DNA of 64,000 nucleotides from Citrifermentans bemidjiense Bem. GTDB taxonomy: Bacteria; Desulfobacterota; Desulfuromonadia; Geobacterales; Geobacteraceae. Both the position numbers and the translations under genes were made by a program. Below, in pieces: positions 51,725 to 60,517 of this stretch (position 1 is the first letter of the stretch; each line of letters begins with the position of its first letter). The stretch is from NCBI RefSeq assembly GCF_000020725.1, contig NC_011146.1, positions 3,972,001 through 4,036,000 of the forward strand, given 5' to 3'. Below the pieces are notes generated by a model. It did no database searches, was not told the DNA's origin, and worked only from the letters and a program-made list of their open reading frames with translations.

Positions 51725-52497
51725 GAAAACAGCTGACACGCCGATACCCGGGGCCGCAGGGGATGTTCGCGCTCTCCTTCGTCTGCCACCTGGTCGTGTT
51801 TCTGATCATAGCCAAGTGGCAACTCTCACCGGAATTACATCCGGACGACACCCCGGTCACCTACGTAGACATGGTCACCCTCCCCGTCGCCTCGCCTCAG
51901 GCCGGCACCCCCGCGCCTGCGGCCGAGGCGGAGAAGGAAGCTGCCCCTCCCCCGCCTGCCGCGCCTGCTGCACCGGCCATGGTGCAGCCCGCCAAACCGG
52001 CGAAGCCCGCGAAACCTGCGGCCAAGGCTCCGGCGGCGGAGCCCAAGGGGAAGTCCGCGCCGGCGAACCCCGCGGCCCAGGCGCAGGAGTTCAACGAGCG
52101 GCTGGCGAAACTGGAGCGGGTCGCCCAGGATAAACGGCAGGCCGAGGTCATGGAGCGGCTGAGGAAGAAGGGAAGCCAGCAGACCGGGATGCCCGGGGCC
52201 AAGGGAACCGAGGCCGGGAGCGACTACCCCTCGTACCTCCAGTCCCGCCTCAAGGATGCACTCAAGGAAGTCATGGTCTCGCAGACCAAGTCGCCGCAGG
52301 TGATCGCAACCATCACCGTGTCCGGCGACGGCAGGATCGCGGAATACCATGTGGAAAAGGGATCAGGGGACCCGCTTTTTGACGATGCGGTCCATCGGGC
52401 CGTGACGCTGGCCGGCAAATCGCTGGTCCCACCGCCGGGCGGCGCGCCGTTCAAGCGCATGTTCCGCTTCAGACCGGAAGGGGTCGGTATCAGATGA
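51721..52497 (+). CDS. tolA: TolA-like energy transducer
   Basis: 258 aa. An N-terminal transmembrane helix (GMFALSFVCHLVVFLIIAKW) and a long Ala/Pro/Lys-rich periplasmic spacer (~60-130) are followed by a C-terminal TonB/TolA-type domain (VIATITVSGDGRIAEYHVEK; FDDAVHRAVTLAG). The spacer is shorter than in enterobacterial TolA. It links TolQ-TolR to TolB-Pal. Overlaps with both neighbours support its place in the operon; a TonB-like alternative is less likely here. Confidence 0.9.
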   Translation: MRKQLTRRYPGPQGMFALSFVCHLVVFLIIAKWQLSPELHPDDTPVTYVDMVTLPVASPQAGTPAPAAEAEKEAAPPPPAAPAAPAMVQPAKPAKPAKPAAKAPAAEPKGKSAPANPAAQAQEFNERLAKLERVAQDKRQAEVMERLRKKGSQQTGMPGAKGTEAGSDYPSYLQSRLKDALKEVMVSQTKSPQVIATITVSGDGRIAEYHVEKGSGDPLFDDAVHRAVTLAGKSLVPPPGGAPFKRMFRFRPEGVGIR

Positions 52498-53717
52498 GAA
52501 TAATATTGCTGTTGGCCATGCTGCTCCTGGCGCCTCAAATGGCGCAGGCGGCAGAGGGATATATAGACGTAACGGCCCCGGTGAGCCGCAAGCTCAAGCT
52601 CTTCCCGGCTCCCGCCACCGGCCTCGCCGGGCAGGTGCCCCCGGAGGTGTCCAGGGAGCTCTCCGAGCTGTTCGGGATGGACCTGGGATTAGCCGGCCCC
52701 TTCGAGGTCTCCGGGGACGGCGCGGGCGCCGACCTGATCCTGAAAAGTTCCTACAGCGCGCAGGGGGGCAACATCACCCTGGAGTGCCGACTGGTGGACC
52801 GGGTGCTGAACCGCGAGATCACCGCCAAGCGCTACAGCGGGTCAGCGAAGGAATTACGCCGCATGGGGCACGCCTTCTCCGACGAGGTGCTGCGCGCGGT
52901 GACCGGGGAAAAAGGTCCCTTCACCGGCAAGATCGCCTACGTGACCAAGGCCTCCGGCAACAAGGAGATCTTCGTCATGGACTACGACGGGCACAACCCG
53001 CAGAGGCTCACCAACAACGGCTCCATCAACCTGAACCCCGACTTCGCCCCCTCCGGCAAGGAGATCATCTACACCTCCTACAAGAAAGGGAACCCGGACC
53101 TGTACCGCCGCGAACTCTTCACCGGGCTCGAGGCGCGCATCTCCTCCCGAAGCGGCCTGAACGCCACGGGCGCCTACTCCCCAGACGGCAGCAAGATAGC
53201 CATGGTGATGAGCAAGGACGGCAATTCCGAGATCTACCTGATCTCGCGGGAAGGAAAGGAGCTGGCGCGGCTCACCAACAACCACGCCATCGACGTCTCC
53301 CCGGCCTGGTCGCCGGACGGCTCCCGCATCGTCTTCGTCTCCGACCGCCTGGGCAAACCTCAGGTGTTCATAATGAATGCGGACGGCGGCAACGTGCACC
53401 GGCTCACCGCCAACGGCGCCTACAACGTCACGCCCCGCTGGTCGCCCAAAGGGGACCGGATCGTGTACGCGCGCCAGGGAGGAGGCGGGTTCCAGATCTA
53501 CGCCATCAATGCGGACGGCACCCAGGACACCCAACTCACCAGCGCAGGTAGCAACGAGCACCCCCGCTTCTCGCCGGACGGCCGCTTCATCGTCTTCAGC
53601 TCCACCCGCGACGGCGCCGAGGCGATCTACCTGATGCGCGCCGACGGAAGCGGCCAGACCAGGGTATCCCCCAACAAGTCCCAGAATTCCCATCCGACAT
53701 GGTCGGTAAATTGGTAA
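52494..53717 (+). CDS. tolB: Tol-Pal system protein TolB
   Basis: 407 aa with a signal peptide (IILLLAMLLLAPQMAQA). The N-terminal domain (~25-145) is followed by a six-bladed beta-propeller with repeats such as YDGHNPQRLTNN, SPDGSKIAMV, WSPDGSRIVFVSDRLGKPQV and RFSPDGRFIVFSSTRDGA. It is periplasmic and binds Pal and TolA. The 4-base overlap with tolA indicates coupling. Confidence 0.97.
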   Translation: MRIILLLAMLLLAPQMAQAAEGYIDVTAPVSRKLKLFPAPATGLAGQVPPEVSRELSELFGMDLGLAGPFEVSGDGAGADLILKSSYSAQGGNITLECRLVDRVLNREITAKRYSGSAKELRRMGHAFSDEVLRAVTGEKGPFTGKIAYVTKASGNKEIFVMDYDGHNPQRLTNNGSINLNPDFAPSGKEIIYTSYKKGNPDLYRRELFTGLEARISSRSGLNATGAYSPDGSKIAMVMSKDGNSEIYLISREGKELARLTNNHAIDVSPAWSPDGSRIVFVSDRLGKPQVFIMNADGGNVHRLTANGAYNVTPRWSPKGDRIVYARQGGGGFQIYAINADGTQDTQLTSAGSNEHPRFSPDGRFIVFSSTRDGAEAIYLMRADGSGQTRVSPNKSQNSHPTWSVNW

Positions 53718-53841
53718 AGATACCGGTACATTTTGAATCATTGATTAACTCGGAAAAGGTGAGTATACTTTCCTTCGCTTTTTAACCACGGCACGCTCAT
53801 GAGGAGCGGCACGTATTCTATCTAGAAAAAGGAGTGGGATA

Positions 53842-54441
53842 ATGCGCAAGATGATTCTCGGATCCCTGGTTGTTCTGACTTTCGGAGCACTTCTTTCGGC
53901 CGGCTGCGCCAAAAAGGACGTCGTGAAAACAGAGGAGCCGATTTCGGCTGCCCAGTCCGCCCCCGCTCCGGCACCCGTGCAGACGCAGCAACAGGCACGG
54001 CCGGAGGCCCCCGCGGCGCAGCAGCCCATCACCGAGACCACTCCCAGCCGCGAGCAGCCCGTGGCCCAGGAAACCCCCAAAGATGCCGGCAAGGCGCAAG
54101 AAGTCCAGGCAGAGCTGCAGAAGGTCTACTTCAACTTCGACTCCTCCGATCTTTCGGAAGAAGCACGCGCTTCCCTCTCCAAAAACGCCGAGTACCTGAG
54201 CCGCCAAGCCGGGACCAAGGTGCGCATCGAGGGTAACTGCGACGAGCGCGGCTCCGACGACTACAACATGGCGCTGGGCGAAAGAAGGGCGAAGTCCGCC
54301 AAGGACTACCTGGTCAACCTGGGCATCGCCTCCGACCGTCTCTCCACCATAAGCTACGGCGAAGAGAAGCCCGCCGATCCGGGTCACGACGAGGCGGCCT
54401 GGGCCAAGAACAGAAGGGATGAATTCGTCATCGTCAAGTAA
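53842..54441 (+). CDS. pal: Peptidoglycan-associated lipoprotein Pal
   Basis: 199 aa. Lipoprotein signal with lipobox LSAGC (Cys~20). A Pro/Ala/Gln-rich linker (~35-90) leads to an OmpA-like domain (VYFNFDSSDLSEEARASLSK, VRIEGNCDERGSDDYNMALG, ERRAKSAKDYLVNLGI, then WAKNRRDEFVI). It binds peptidoglycan and tethers the outer membrane. AAAAGGAG lies seven bases before the ATG. Confidence 0.97.
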   Translation: MRKMILGSLVVLTFGALLSAGCAKKDVVKTEEPISAAQSAPAPAPVQTQQQARPEAPAAQQPITETTPSREQPVAQETPKDAGKAQEVQAELQKVYFNFDSSDLSEEARASLSKNAEYLSRQAGTKVRIEGNCDERGSDDYNMALGERRAKSAKDYLVNLGIASDRLSTISYGEEKPADPGHDEAAWAKNRRDEFVIVK

Positions 54442-54459
54442 CTCAAGCAGTTCCTGCCG

Positions 54460-54486
54460 AAAAGGAGCCTCAGGGCTCCTTTTTTT
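54460..54486 (+). terminator. Terminator after pal
   Basis: AAAGGAGCC-TCAG-GGCTCCTTTTTTT. It may reduce transcription into cpoB, which lies 30 bases further on. Confidence 0.88.
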
Positions 54487-54516
54487 ATAGAGCAGCAGGA
54501 TCACAGGAGGTTTGTC

Positions 54517-55368
54517 ATGCAGGCAATGAGAGTGGCACTGGGGTCACTGGTACTGCTCGCCTTTTTCGGTTGCGCCAGCCAGAGTGAACTCGAATCGGTG
54601 CGCCGCGATTCGGACGAGATGAAGAACCGCCTCTTCACCATGGAGAAGGGGTTGAACGAGACGCGCGCCGAAGTAAGGGATGGGGTGGAGAAATCGCTGG
54701 CTGGTTACCGCCAGAGCCTCGAATCTCTGCAGTCCGACATGTCCGGGTTCCAGAAGGAGATGACGGGAATCAGGAAAGGGGGCGCCGACCTTCAGGCGAC
54801 CCTGGAGAGCGCCCGGGTCGACATGCAGCTTTTGACCGGGAAGGTGGACGACGTGCGCATCCTGGCCCAGAAGCCGGCTGACGACATCGCGCTCTTGAAA
54901 GAAGACCTGACCAAGCGTCTTGCCGCACTCGAAGAGCGGATGGCCAAGATGGAAAAGGGGGTCGAGGAGCAGGCGAAAAAGGAGGCCGAACTGCAGCAGG
55001 CGCCCGAGTACCTCTACCAGAAGGGGTACGAAGCGATGAAGGAGGGGAACCTCCCCAAGGCGCGGGAACTCTTTTCAAGCTTCCTGGAGCATCACCCCAA
55101 GCACAACCTGGCAGCGAACGCCCAGTACTGGATCGGCGAGAGCTACTACTCCGAGAAGAAGTTCGAGAACGCGGTGCTCGAGTTCGAGAACGTGATCAAG
55201 AACTACCCCAACAAAGACAAGGCTCCCGCCGCCATGCTGAAGCAGGGGATGGCCTTCAGGGAATTGGGCGACAGCAAGAGCGCCAACTACATCCTGAAGA
55301 AACTGGTGGAAGAGCATCCGAAGTCGGAAGAGGCTAAGATCGCCAGAGAGAAATACAAGATCAGATAG
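54517..55368 (+). CDS. cpoB: Tol-Pal accessory protein CpoB/YbgF
   Basis: 283 aa. A lipoprotein-like signal (VLLAFFGCAS, Cys~20) is followed by a long coiled coil (~25-155: SDEMKNRLFTMEKGLNETRA). The C-terminal TPR domain (~165-283) has YLYQKGYEAMKEGNLPKARE, LFSSFLEHHPKHNLAANAQY and YWIGESYYSEKKFENAVLEF. It coordinates envelope constriction with peptidoglycan synthesis in relatives. AGGAGG precedes the ATG. Confidence 0.93.
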   Translation: MQAMRVALGSLVLLAFFGCASQSELESVRRDSDEMKNRLFTMEKGLNETRAEVRDGVEKSLAGYRQSLESLQSDMSGFQKEMTGIRKGGADLQATLESARVDMQLLTGKVDDVRILAQKPADDIALLKEDLTKRLAALEERMAKMEKGVEEQAKKEAELQQAPEYLYQKGYEAMKEGNLPKARELFSSFLEHHPKHNLAANAQYWIGESYYSEKKFENAVLEFENVIKNYPNKDKAPAAMLKQGMAFRELGDSKSANYILKKLVEEHPKSEEAKIAREKYKIR

Positions 55369-55390
55369 TCCGCAGGCGTCCGCGGTATTA

Positions 55391-55419
55391 CGGCCCCCCT
55401 GCCGCAAACAGGGGGGCCG
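55391..55419 (+). terminator. Terminator-like hairpin after cpoB
   Basis: CGGCCCCCCTG-CCGCAAA-CAGGGGGGCCG, a strong stem with only a weak T-rich tail (CCGTTTCTC), 22 bases after the stop. Confidence 0.75.
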
Positions 55420-55476
55420 TGCCGTTTCTCACCGGGTCATCCCCATAAAACATTCACGACAGACAAGGAGTCGCCC

Positions 55477-55665
55477 ATGTTCCTCGCCCGAGACAAAAAC
55501 AACGATCTCTACCTCTTCGACAAGCTTCCCATCAAGGGTTCCGAATGCTGGTGGGCCGAGACCGGCGTGGACGGGACCTACCTGCGCCTCGACAAGTCCC
55601 TGTACCCGGAAGTCACCTGGGAAAGCGAGCCTGTCGCGGCCGAGCTGGTTGTGTCGAAGGGATAG
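55477..55665 (+). CDS. Conserved-looking small protein, 62 aa
   Basis: MFLARDKNNDLYLFDKLPIK and then GSECWWAETGVDGTYLRLDK: a compact beta-rich acidic protein. AAGGAG with a good spacing precedes the ATG, and the gene lies between a terminator and a convergent gene. I do not know its family or function. Confidence 0.75.
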   Translation: MFLARDKNNDLYLFDKLPIKGSECWWAETGVDGTYLRLDKSLYPEVTWESEPVAAELVVSKG

Positions 55666-55690
55666 CAGTTGGGGCTGGTTGGCCGGAGGC

Positions 55691-56110
55691 TCAGCCGAGC
55701 CGGATGGCGGGCTTGATGTTGTCGGGGGTGTAGCTTGTAGCCGCAGCCCATCCCTTACCCGGCACCAGCACGGGTTCCAGCCGGCAGGCTATGTACCCGA
55801 TGAGGTTCGCGGGTTCGGGAACGTCCGGGGCGATGGTGACGATGCGAAAGCCGACGAAGTCCCCTTCTCTGGGGTAGGACTTCGATTCCTTGAGGGTGCA
55901 GCTCCAGATCTTCATGGCCCCATGAGGCCCGGCGATGCTGATCAGGAAGGTGCGCTCGCCGTCGCGTCCAAGCCCGGCATCTTCCTCGACGAGGGCCGGG
56001 ACCAATCCCCCTATGAGCGGCGTGTATCCGATCGAGCAGGCATGCGCGAACGCGGAGGCGTTATCCTCGAAGACGAGATTCTCCTGTTTTTTGCGGAACC
56101 AGTTGAACAT
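55691..56110 (-). CDS. Hypothetical protein, 139 aa
   Basis: MFNWFRKKQENLVFEDNASA is followed by FAHACSIGYTPLIGGLVPAL and a beta-rich middle (MKIWSCTLKESKSYPREGDF, VGFRIVTIAPDVPEPANLIG). Soluble, no transmembrane segment. No family recognised. It is convergent with the 62-aa gene and separate from tatA, which lies upstream of it on the same strand behind a terminator. Confidence 0.72.
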   Translation of the reverse strand: MFNWFRKKQENLVFEDNASAFAHACSIGYTPLIGGLVPALVEEDAGLGRDGERTFLISIAGPHGAMKIWSCTLKESKSYPREGDFVGFRIVTIAPDVPEPANLIGYIACRLEPVLVPGKGWAAATSYTPDNIKPAIRLG

Positions 56111-56221
56111 GGGTCACCCTCAAATGGAATGCGAGACTATACCGGCTTTTCCAGGGCTGCAGCAGGAAAAACGGGGGATTTATCGCACACAGTTAACGGA
56201 AGATCATAGCTACCAGGAACT

Positions 56222-56261
56222 AAAAAGGGAAAGGCGAGTTGACCCGTCTTTCCCTTTTTTT
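56222..56261. terminator. Bidirectional terminator downstream of tatA
   Basis: AAAAAGGGAAAG and CTTTCCCTTTTTTT around a short loop; A and T runs on both sides. Confidence 0.88.
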
Positions 56262-56284
56262 GCTGCAGCGAGGATTTGAAGCTC

Positions 56285-56611
56285 TTAGGCGGTTTTTTCC
56301 GCCTCGGCCTTGGCCGCCTGTGCCGCAGGCGCGGCTGCCGCCCCCTCCACCTTGACTCTGAGCTCCTCCGCAGCCTTGGCCTGCTCGTCTTCCGCCTTGC
56401 GCTTCGCCTCGGCGAGCTTGGCCAGGTGCTCCTTCTCCTCTTCCGTCCTGCTGTCGGCCTCGATGGTCTGCTTGAAGTCGTCGGTCGCCTTCTTGAACTC
56501 GGCAAGCCCTTTGCCAAGCGACTTGGCAAGGTCAGGGAGCTTCTGAGGGCCTATGACTATCAGGGCGATTACCAAAATAATGACCAGCTCAGGCATCCCT
56601 ATTCCGAACAT
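56285..56611 (-). CDS. tatA: Twin-arginine translocase subunit, TatA/TatB family
   Basis: 108 aa. An N-terminal membrane helix [20 protein letters not shown] is followed by the amphipathic helix [20 protein letters not shown] and a charged, Ala/Glu-rich tail. This forms the pore for folded proteins exported by the Tat pathway. The FG-x-x-MPELVII start fits both TatA and TatB; without TatC nearby I cannot separate them, so the symbol is provisional. Confidence 0.88.
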   Translation of the reverse strand: MFGIGMPELVIILVIALIVIGPQKLPDLAKSLGKGLAEFKKATDDFKQTIEADSRTEEEKEHLAKLAEAKRKAEDEQAKAAEELRVKVEGAAAAPAAQAAKAEAEKTA

Positions 56612-56804
56612 TCTATCTACCTCGCTTGATTTGCTGTTTAAACACGCGCTGTACTTAGGAAAATTTCAAAAAATAATAGAGGTTTTACCCTCCGGTGTCA
56701 AGCGTGCTAATCTGCACCCTTAATTGGTTTGACATGAACCTTAACATTGTCTACTATCGGTGCTGTTTACCATATGTATTCCCAATGAACTAGTTTTGGC
56801 GGTG

Positions 56805-57725
56805 ATGAATATGACGCAGGAAACTTTAAAAGCAGATATTAAAGCGCTTCTCAAAGAGCGCAATGCTGTACTTCTCGCTCACAACTACATGCGTGACGAG
56901 GTGCAGGAAATAGCAGACATAACCGGCGACTCGCTGGCGCTTTCCATAGAAGCGGCAAAGACAGATGCGGAGGTGATCGTATTCTGCGGCGTCCACTTCA
57001 TGGCCGAATCCGCCTCCATCCTGGCTCCTGAAAAAACGGTTCTCCTCCCCCGCCTCGACGCGGGATGCCCCATGGCCGACATGGTTTCGGTCGAGGCCCT
57101 CAGGGAAATGAAGGCGAAGCTCCCCGGCGTGCCGGTGGTCACCTACGTGAACTCTTCCGCCGCGGTCAAGGCCGAAAGCGACATCTGCTGCACCTCCGCG
57201 AACGCCGTGAAAGTGGTCCAGTCGATGAGCGAAAAGGAGATAATCTTCGCCCCGGACCGCAACTTGGGGAGCTACATCGCCCGCTTCACCGACAAGAAGT
57301 TCCACCTCTGGGAAGGGTACTGCCCGACCCACGAGCGGCTCAGGCCCGAGGTGGTCAAGGAGCTGAAACAGGCTAACCCCGACGCCCCCTTCGTCTGCCA
57401 TCCCGAATGCAACCCCAAGGTGGTCGAACTGGCAGACCATGTCTGCTCCACCACCGGGATGTACGACTACTGCAAGAAGAGCGGCGCCAAGCGCTTCATC
57501 ATCGGCACCGAGGCGGGAATACTGTGGCGGCTCAAGCGTGAGAACCCGGACAAGGAGTTCATCCTCGCCTCCCCGGCGCTCATCTGCCCCAACATGAAGC
57601 TCACCTCCCTGGAGGACGTCTTCGAGGCGCTGCAGCAGATGAAGCCCGTGGTCAAGGTCCCGGAAGATATCCGCATCCCCGCCAAGCGCGCACTGGACCG
57701 GATGCTCGCCATCCCGAGAGATTAG
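56805..57725 (+). CDS. nadA: Quinolinate synthase A
   Basis: 306 aa. Condenses iminoaspartate and dihydroxyacetone phosphate to quinolinate in NAD synthesis, using a [4Fe-4S] cluster. The three cluster cysteines are visible: Cys88 ([12 protein letters not shown]), Cys173 ([12 protein letters not shown]) and Cys261 ([16 protein letters not shown]). [20 protein letters not shown] is the substrate motif. The start is ATG 56805 or the second ATG at 56811, behind GGCGGTGA; an in-frame extension to 56760 is unlikely. Confidence 0.97.
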
Positions 57726-57773
57726 CCGGCAGCCCCAGAGCACCAGACTTCCCATAAACGACAGGAGCCCCAT

Positions 57774-58307
57774 ATGATCCGACCGTTCAAGGGTATCGCC
57801 CCCAAGATAGATCCCTCCGCGTTCATAGCCGAAACCGCCGTCATCATAGGCGAGGTCAGCATCGGCAGGGAAGCCAGCATCTGGTACAACTGCGTGGTCC
57901 GCGGGGACGTCAACTTCATCAGCATCGGGGACCGGACCAACATACAGGACCTCTCCATGCTGCACGTGACCCACAAGAAGAACCCGGAGGACCCCGGGGC
58001 GCCGCTCATCATCGGCAACGACGTCACCGTCGGCCACAGCGTGACCCTGCACGGCTGCACCATCGAGGACGGCGCCTTCGTGGGGATGCAGGCGATCATC
58101 ATGGACAAGGTCTTGGTCGGCAAGGGGGCCCTGGTCGGCGCGCGCGCCCTGGTTACCGAGGGGACCGTCATCCCCCCCGGCACCCTCTGGGTCGGGTCCC
58201 CAGCGAAGTACAAGCGGGACTTAACCGAGAGCGAGATCGCCTGGCTCGCCCGCTCCGCCGGGAACTACGTCAGGTACTCCCGCGAGTACATGGAAGATAT
58301 CGGCTAG
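57774..58307 (+). CDS. Gamma-class carbonic anhydrase family protein
   Basis: 177 aa left-handed beta-helix protein. Hexapeptide repeats run through ASIWYNCVVRGDVNFISIGD. The metal-binding histidines are in LHVTHKK (His64/67) and VTVGHSVTLHGC (His88, His93). Arg43 and Asp45 match the active-site Arg and Asp. It lacks the acidic loop of true Cam, so it belongs to the CamH/YrdA-like group whose carbonic anhydrase activity is variable. AGGAG is upstream, 49 bases after nadA. Confidence 0.93.
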   Translation: MIRPFKGIAPKIDPSAFIAETAVIIGEVSIGREASIWYNCVVRGDVNFISIGDRTNIQDLSMLHVTHKKNPEDPGAPLIIGNDVTVGHSVTLHGCTIEDGAFVGMQAIIMDKVLVGKGALVGARALVTEGTVIPPGTLWVGSPAKYKRDLTESEIAWLARSAGNYVRYSREYMEDIG

Positions 58308-58349
58308 GCGCGGCGCCACCAGCCTCCCCGGCCAAGCAGCAAGGAATCT

Positions 58350-59036
58350 GTGAAAGACACGCTGGACAAAGAACAGACGCGGGCGGCGCTTCTGGAACTC
58401 TTCGAGACGCTCTTAAGCCGCTACGGCGCGCTTAACTGGTGGCCCGCCGACACCCCCTTCGAGGTCTGCGTCGGCGCCATCCTGACCCAGAACACCAACT
58501 GGCTCAACGTTGAAAAGGCAATAGTAAACCTGAAACGAGAGGGGCTCCTCTCGGCAGAGGCGCTCCGGGAGATCGATGAGGGGCGGCTGGCCGAGTTGAT
58601 ACGCCCCTCTGGCTTTTTCAACGTGAAGAGCGCGAGGCTGAAAGGGTTTGTCGGCTGGCTTTTCGAGCGCTACGGCTCCCTGGACGCCATGTTCCAGGGG
58701 GACTGGATCGGCCTTCGGGAGGAACTGTCCGCGGTGCGCGGCATCGGGCCCGAGACCTGCGACTCGATCCTTCTCTACGCGGGGGGAAAGCCTTCCTTCG
58801 TGGTCGACGCCTATACCAGGCGTCTCTTCTCAAGGCTCGGGCTCATGCGGGAAGAGGACGACTACCACCGGGTGCGCGCCCTTTTCATGGATCATCTTCC
58901 GGCCGAGGTGCCCCTATTCAACGAGTACCACGCCCTGATCGTCGAGCAGTGCAAGCGGCACTGCCGCAAGAAGCCGCTGTGCGACGGCTGCCCGCTCACC
59001 CGCTTTTGCACCTTCCTCGCGGCAGGCCGCCCTTGA
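58350..59036 (+). CDS. Endonuclease III-like DNA glycosylase (MagIII-like)
   Basis: 228 aa HhH-GPD protein. The helix-hairpin-helix is VRGIGPETCDSILLYA (129-144) and the catalytic Asp153 lies in FVVDAYTRRLF. The C-terminal [4Fe-4S] ligands are CRKKPLCDGCPLTRFC. At the position of the Nth catalytic lysine (GVGRKTA) this protein has Glu135, so it should lack beta-lyase activity and resembles monofunctional 3-methyladenine glycosylase MagIII. GTG start at 58350 with AAGGAA upstream. Confidence 0.88.
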   Translation: MKDTLDKEQTRAALLELFETLLSRYGALNWWPADTPFEVCVGAILTQNTNWLNVEKAIVNLKREGLLSAEALREIDEGRLAELIRPSGFFNVKSARLKGFVGWLFERYGSLDAMFQGDWIGLREELSAVRGIGPETCDSILLYAGGKPSFVVDAYTRRLFSRLGLMREEDDYHRVRALFMDHLPAEVPLFNEYHALIVEQCKRHCRKKPLCDGCPLTRFCTFLAAGRP

Positions 59037-59069
59037 CCCTGACCCTGACCCTGACCCTGACCCTTACCC
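59034..59069 (+). repeat. Hexanucleotide tandem repeat (TGACCC)
   Basis: Five perfect TGACCC units and one variant, starting in the stop codon of the glycosylase gene and ending 20 bases before the next start. Its copy number may vary between strains. Confidence 0.9.
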
Positions 59070-59089
59070 AGCACCCACAGGACCTATAG

Positions 59090-60301
59090 ATGAGATTCTT
59101 CGCCAACCTGTTCCTGCTCCTGTTCATCGCCGACGGGAGCCTTTCGCTTTTGGACGAACTGGCCTCGCTCCTATTCCCGCTGGTCCCCCTTTCCGGGCTG
59201 CGCGGCTTTCTGGCCAACGCCGTCATACTGATCGCGATACCGCTCTACCTGGGCCTCGGCATCGACCGGCGGCTGCCCAAACGGCTCTTCCTACCCCTGA
59301 TCCTGTTCGTATTCTGGTGCCCGCTCTCCATCTGGTTCTTCCCCGCCCTCGGCGCCTTCAAGCTGTACGGCCTGATCATGGCGGCGCTGCAGGTAGGGCT
59401 CGGCACCTTCCTCATCTCCCGGTTCAATGAGAACCCGGCGGCGCCGCTTACCCTTCCCCCCACGCTCTTCGAGGCGCCTTACTTCGACCTGCGCAACACA
59501 CTGGTGTTCGTCGGCGTGAACATCTTCGTCCTCCCGCTGGCCCTGGCGACGGCGGCGCTCTTCGCGGCCAACTCCTACGCCACCGAGGCCACCGGCGGCT
59601 TCATGAACGTGTCCCCCCGGGGTCTCTACATGAGCGAGCGCACCTACCGGCGCGGCGACCGCACCGTCAAACTCGCAGCCATGATCCACATCGGCGAGAA
59701 GGATTATTACGACGAGGTGGCGCGGCTGGTTCCTGCGGGGAACACCATAGTGCTGGCCGAAGGGGTCACCGACGAGAAGGGAAAGCTCAAAAACAAGTTC
59801 GATTACCACCAGGTGGCGAACCTGCTGGGGCTCGCCTCGCAGGAAAAGCTCCTCTTCAAGGGGAGGATGATCGAACCCAACGAGCTGCAAACCCCGGGGA
59901 AGCCGGAGGGAAAGGCACAGGCGGGGCCGGATATCCTGCGGGCGGACGTGGACCTGAGCGCCTTCCGCCCGGAGACCATGATGCTTCTGGACGCCATGGG
60001 GAAGCACTTGCGCGAGAACCCTTCCGCCCTCGACGGCCTGCTGAAGCTGAACCGGTGGGCGGAGAAAAACATCACGCCCGCCATGTACGCCGTGATCATG
60101 GACGACATCCTGCAGCGCAGGAACAAGGTGGTGGTTCAGTACCTGGACCAGGCGCTGAAGCGCTACCAGACCGTGGTGATCCCCTGGGGCGCCCTGCACA
60201 TGAAAGGTATCGAAGCAGAGGTTCTAGCGCGCGGGTTCGTGCTGCAAGGGGAACAAAAGCGGCTGAGCGTCGACTTCAAGCGCGTGGCGTTACACAATTA
60301 G
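59090..60301 (+). CDS. Membrane protein with TraB/GumN-like domain
   Basis: 403 aa. Five or so transmembrane helices fill residues 1-165 (LFLLLFIADGSLSLLDEL; LANAVILIAIPLYLGLGI; LILFVFWCPLSIWFFPAL). The soluble C-terminal domain has AAMIHIGEKDYYDEVARLVP, TIVLAEGVTD and, near the end, VVIPWGALHMKGIEAEVL. These are the paired GxxH and E motifs of the TraB/Tiki putative metalloprotease superfamily. The substrate is unknown. No strong ribosome-binding site; AGGACC precedes the ATG. Confidence 0.8.
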   Translation: MRFFANLFLLLFIADGSLSLLDELASLLFPLVPLSGLRGFLANAVILIAIPLYLGLGIDRRLPKRLFLPLILFVFWCPLSIWFFPALGAFKLYGLIMAALQVGLGTFLISRFNENPAAPLTLPPTLFEAPYFDLRNTLVFVGVNIFVLPLALATAALFAANSYATEATGGFMNVSPRGLYMSERTYRRGDRTVKLAAMIHIGEKDYYDEVARLVPAGNTIVLAEGVTDEKGKLKNKFDYHQVANLLGLASQEKLLFKGRMIEPNELQTPGKPEGKAQAGPDILRADVDLSAFRPETMMLLDAMGKHLRENPSALDGLLKLNRWAEKNITPAMYAVIMDDILQRRNKVVVQYLDQALKRYQTVVIPWGALHMKGIEAEVLARGFVLQGEQKRLSVDFKRVALHN

Positions 60302-60517
60302 AGTACGTTCAGACCCTAGCACTATTGGAATAACAAAGTTTCTCGCACTGCATGTAACACATGCAGACCGCCAAATAGTGATTTCTGAACATCTGTCAGT
60401 CGCTCTGCTAGTGTTACAGCCTTTACACTTGACTTTGTAAACAAAACAATGCTAATTGCATGACCTCTTTTCCTATGCTCACGTTTTGATTAACGCATGC
60501 AAGGCCGCGGAGGTTGC

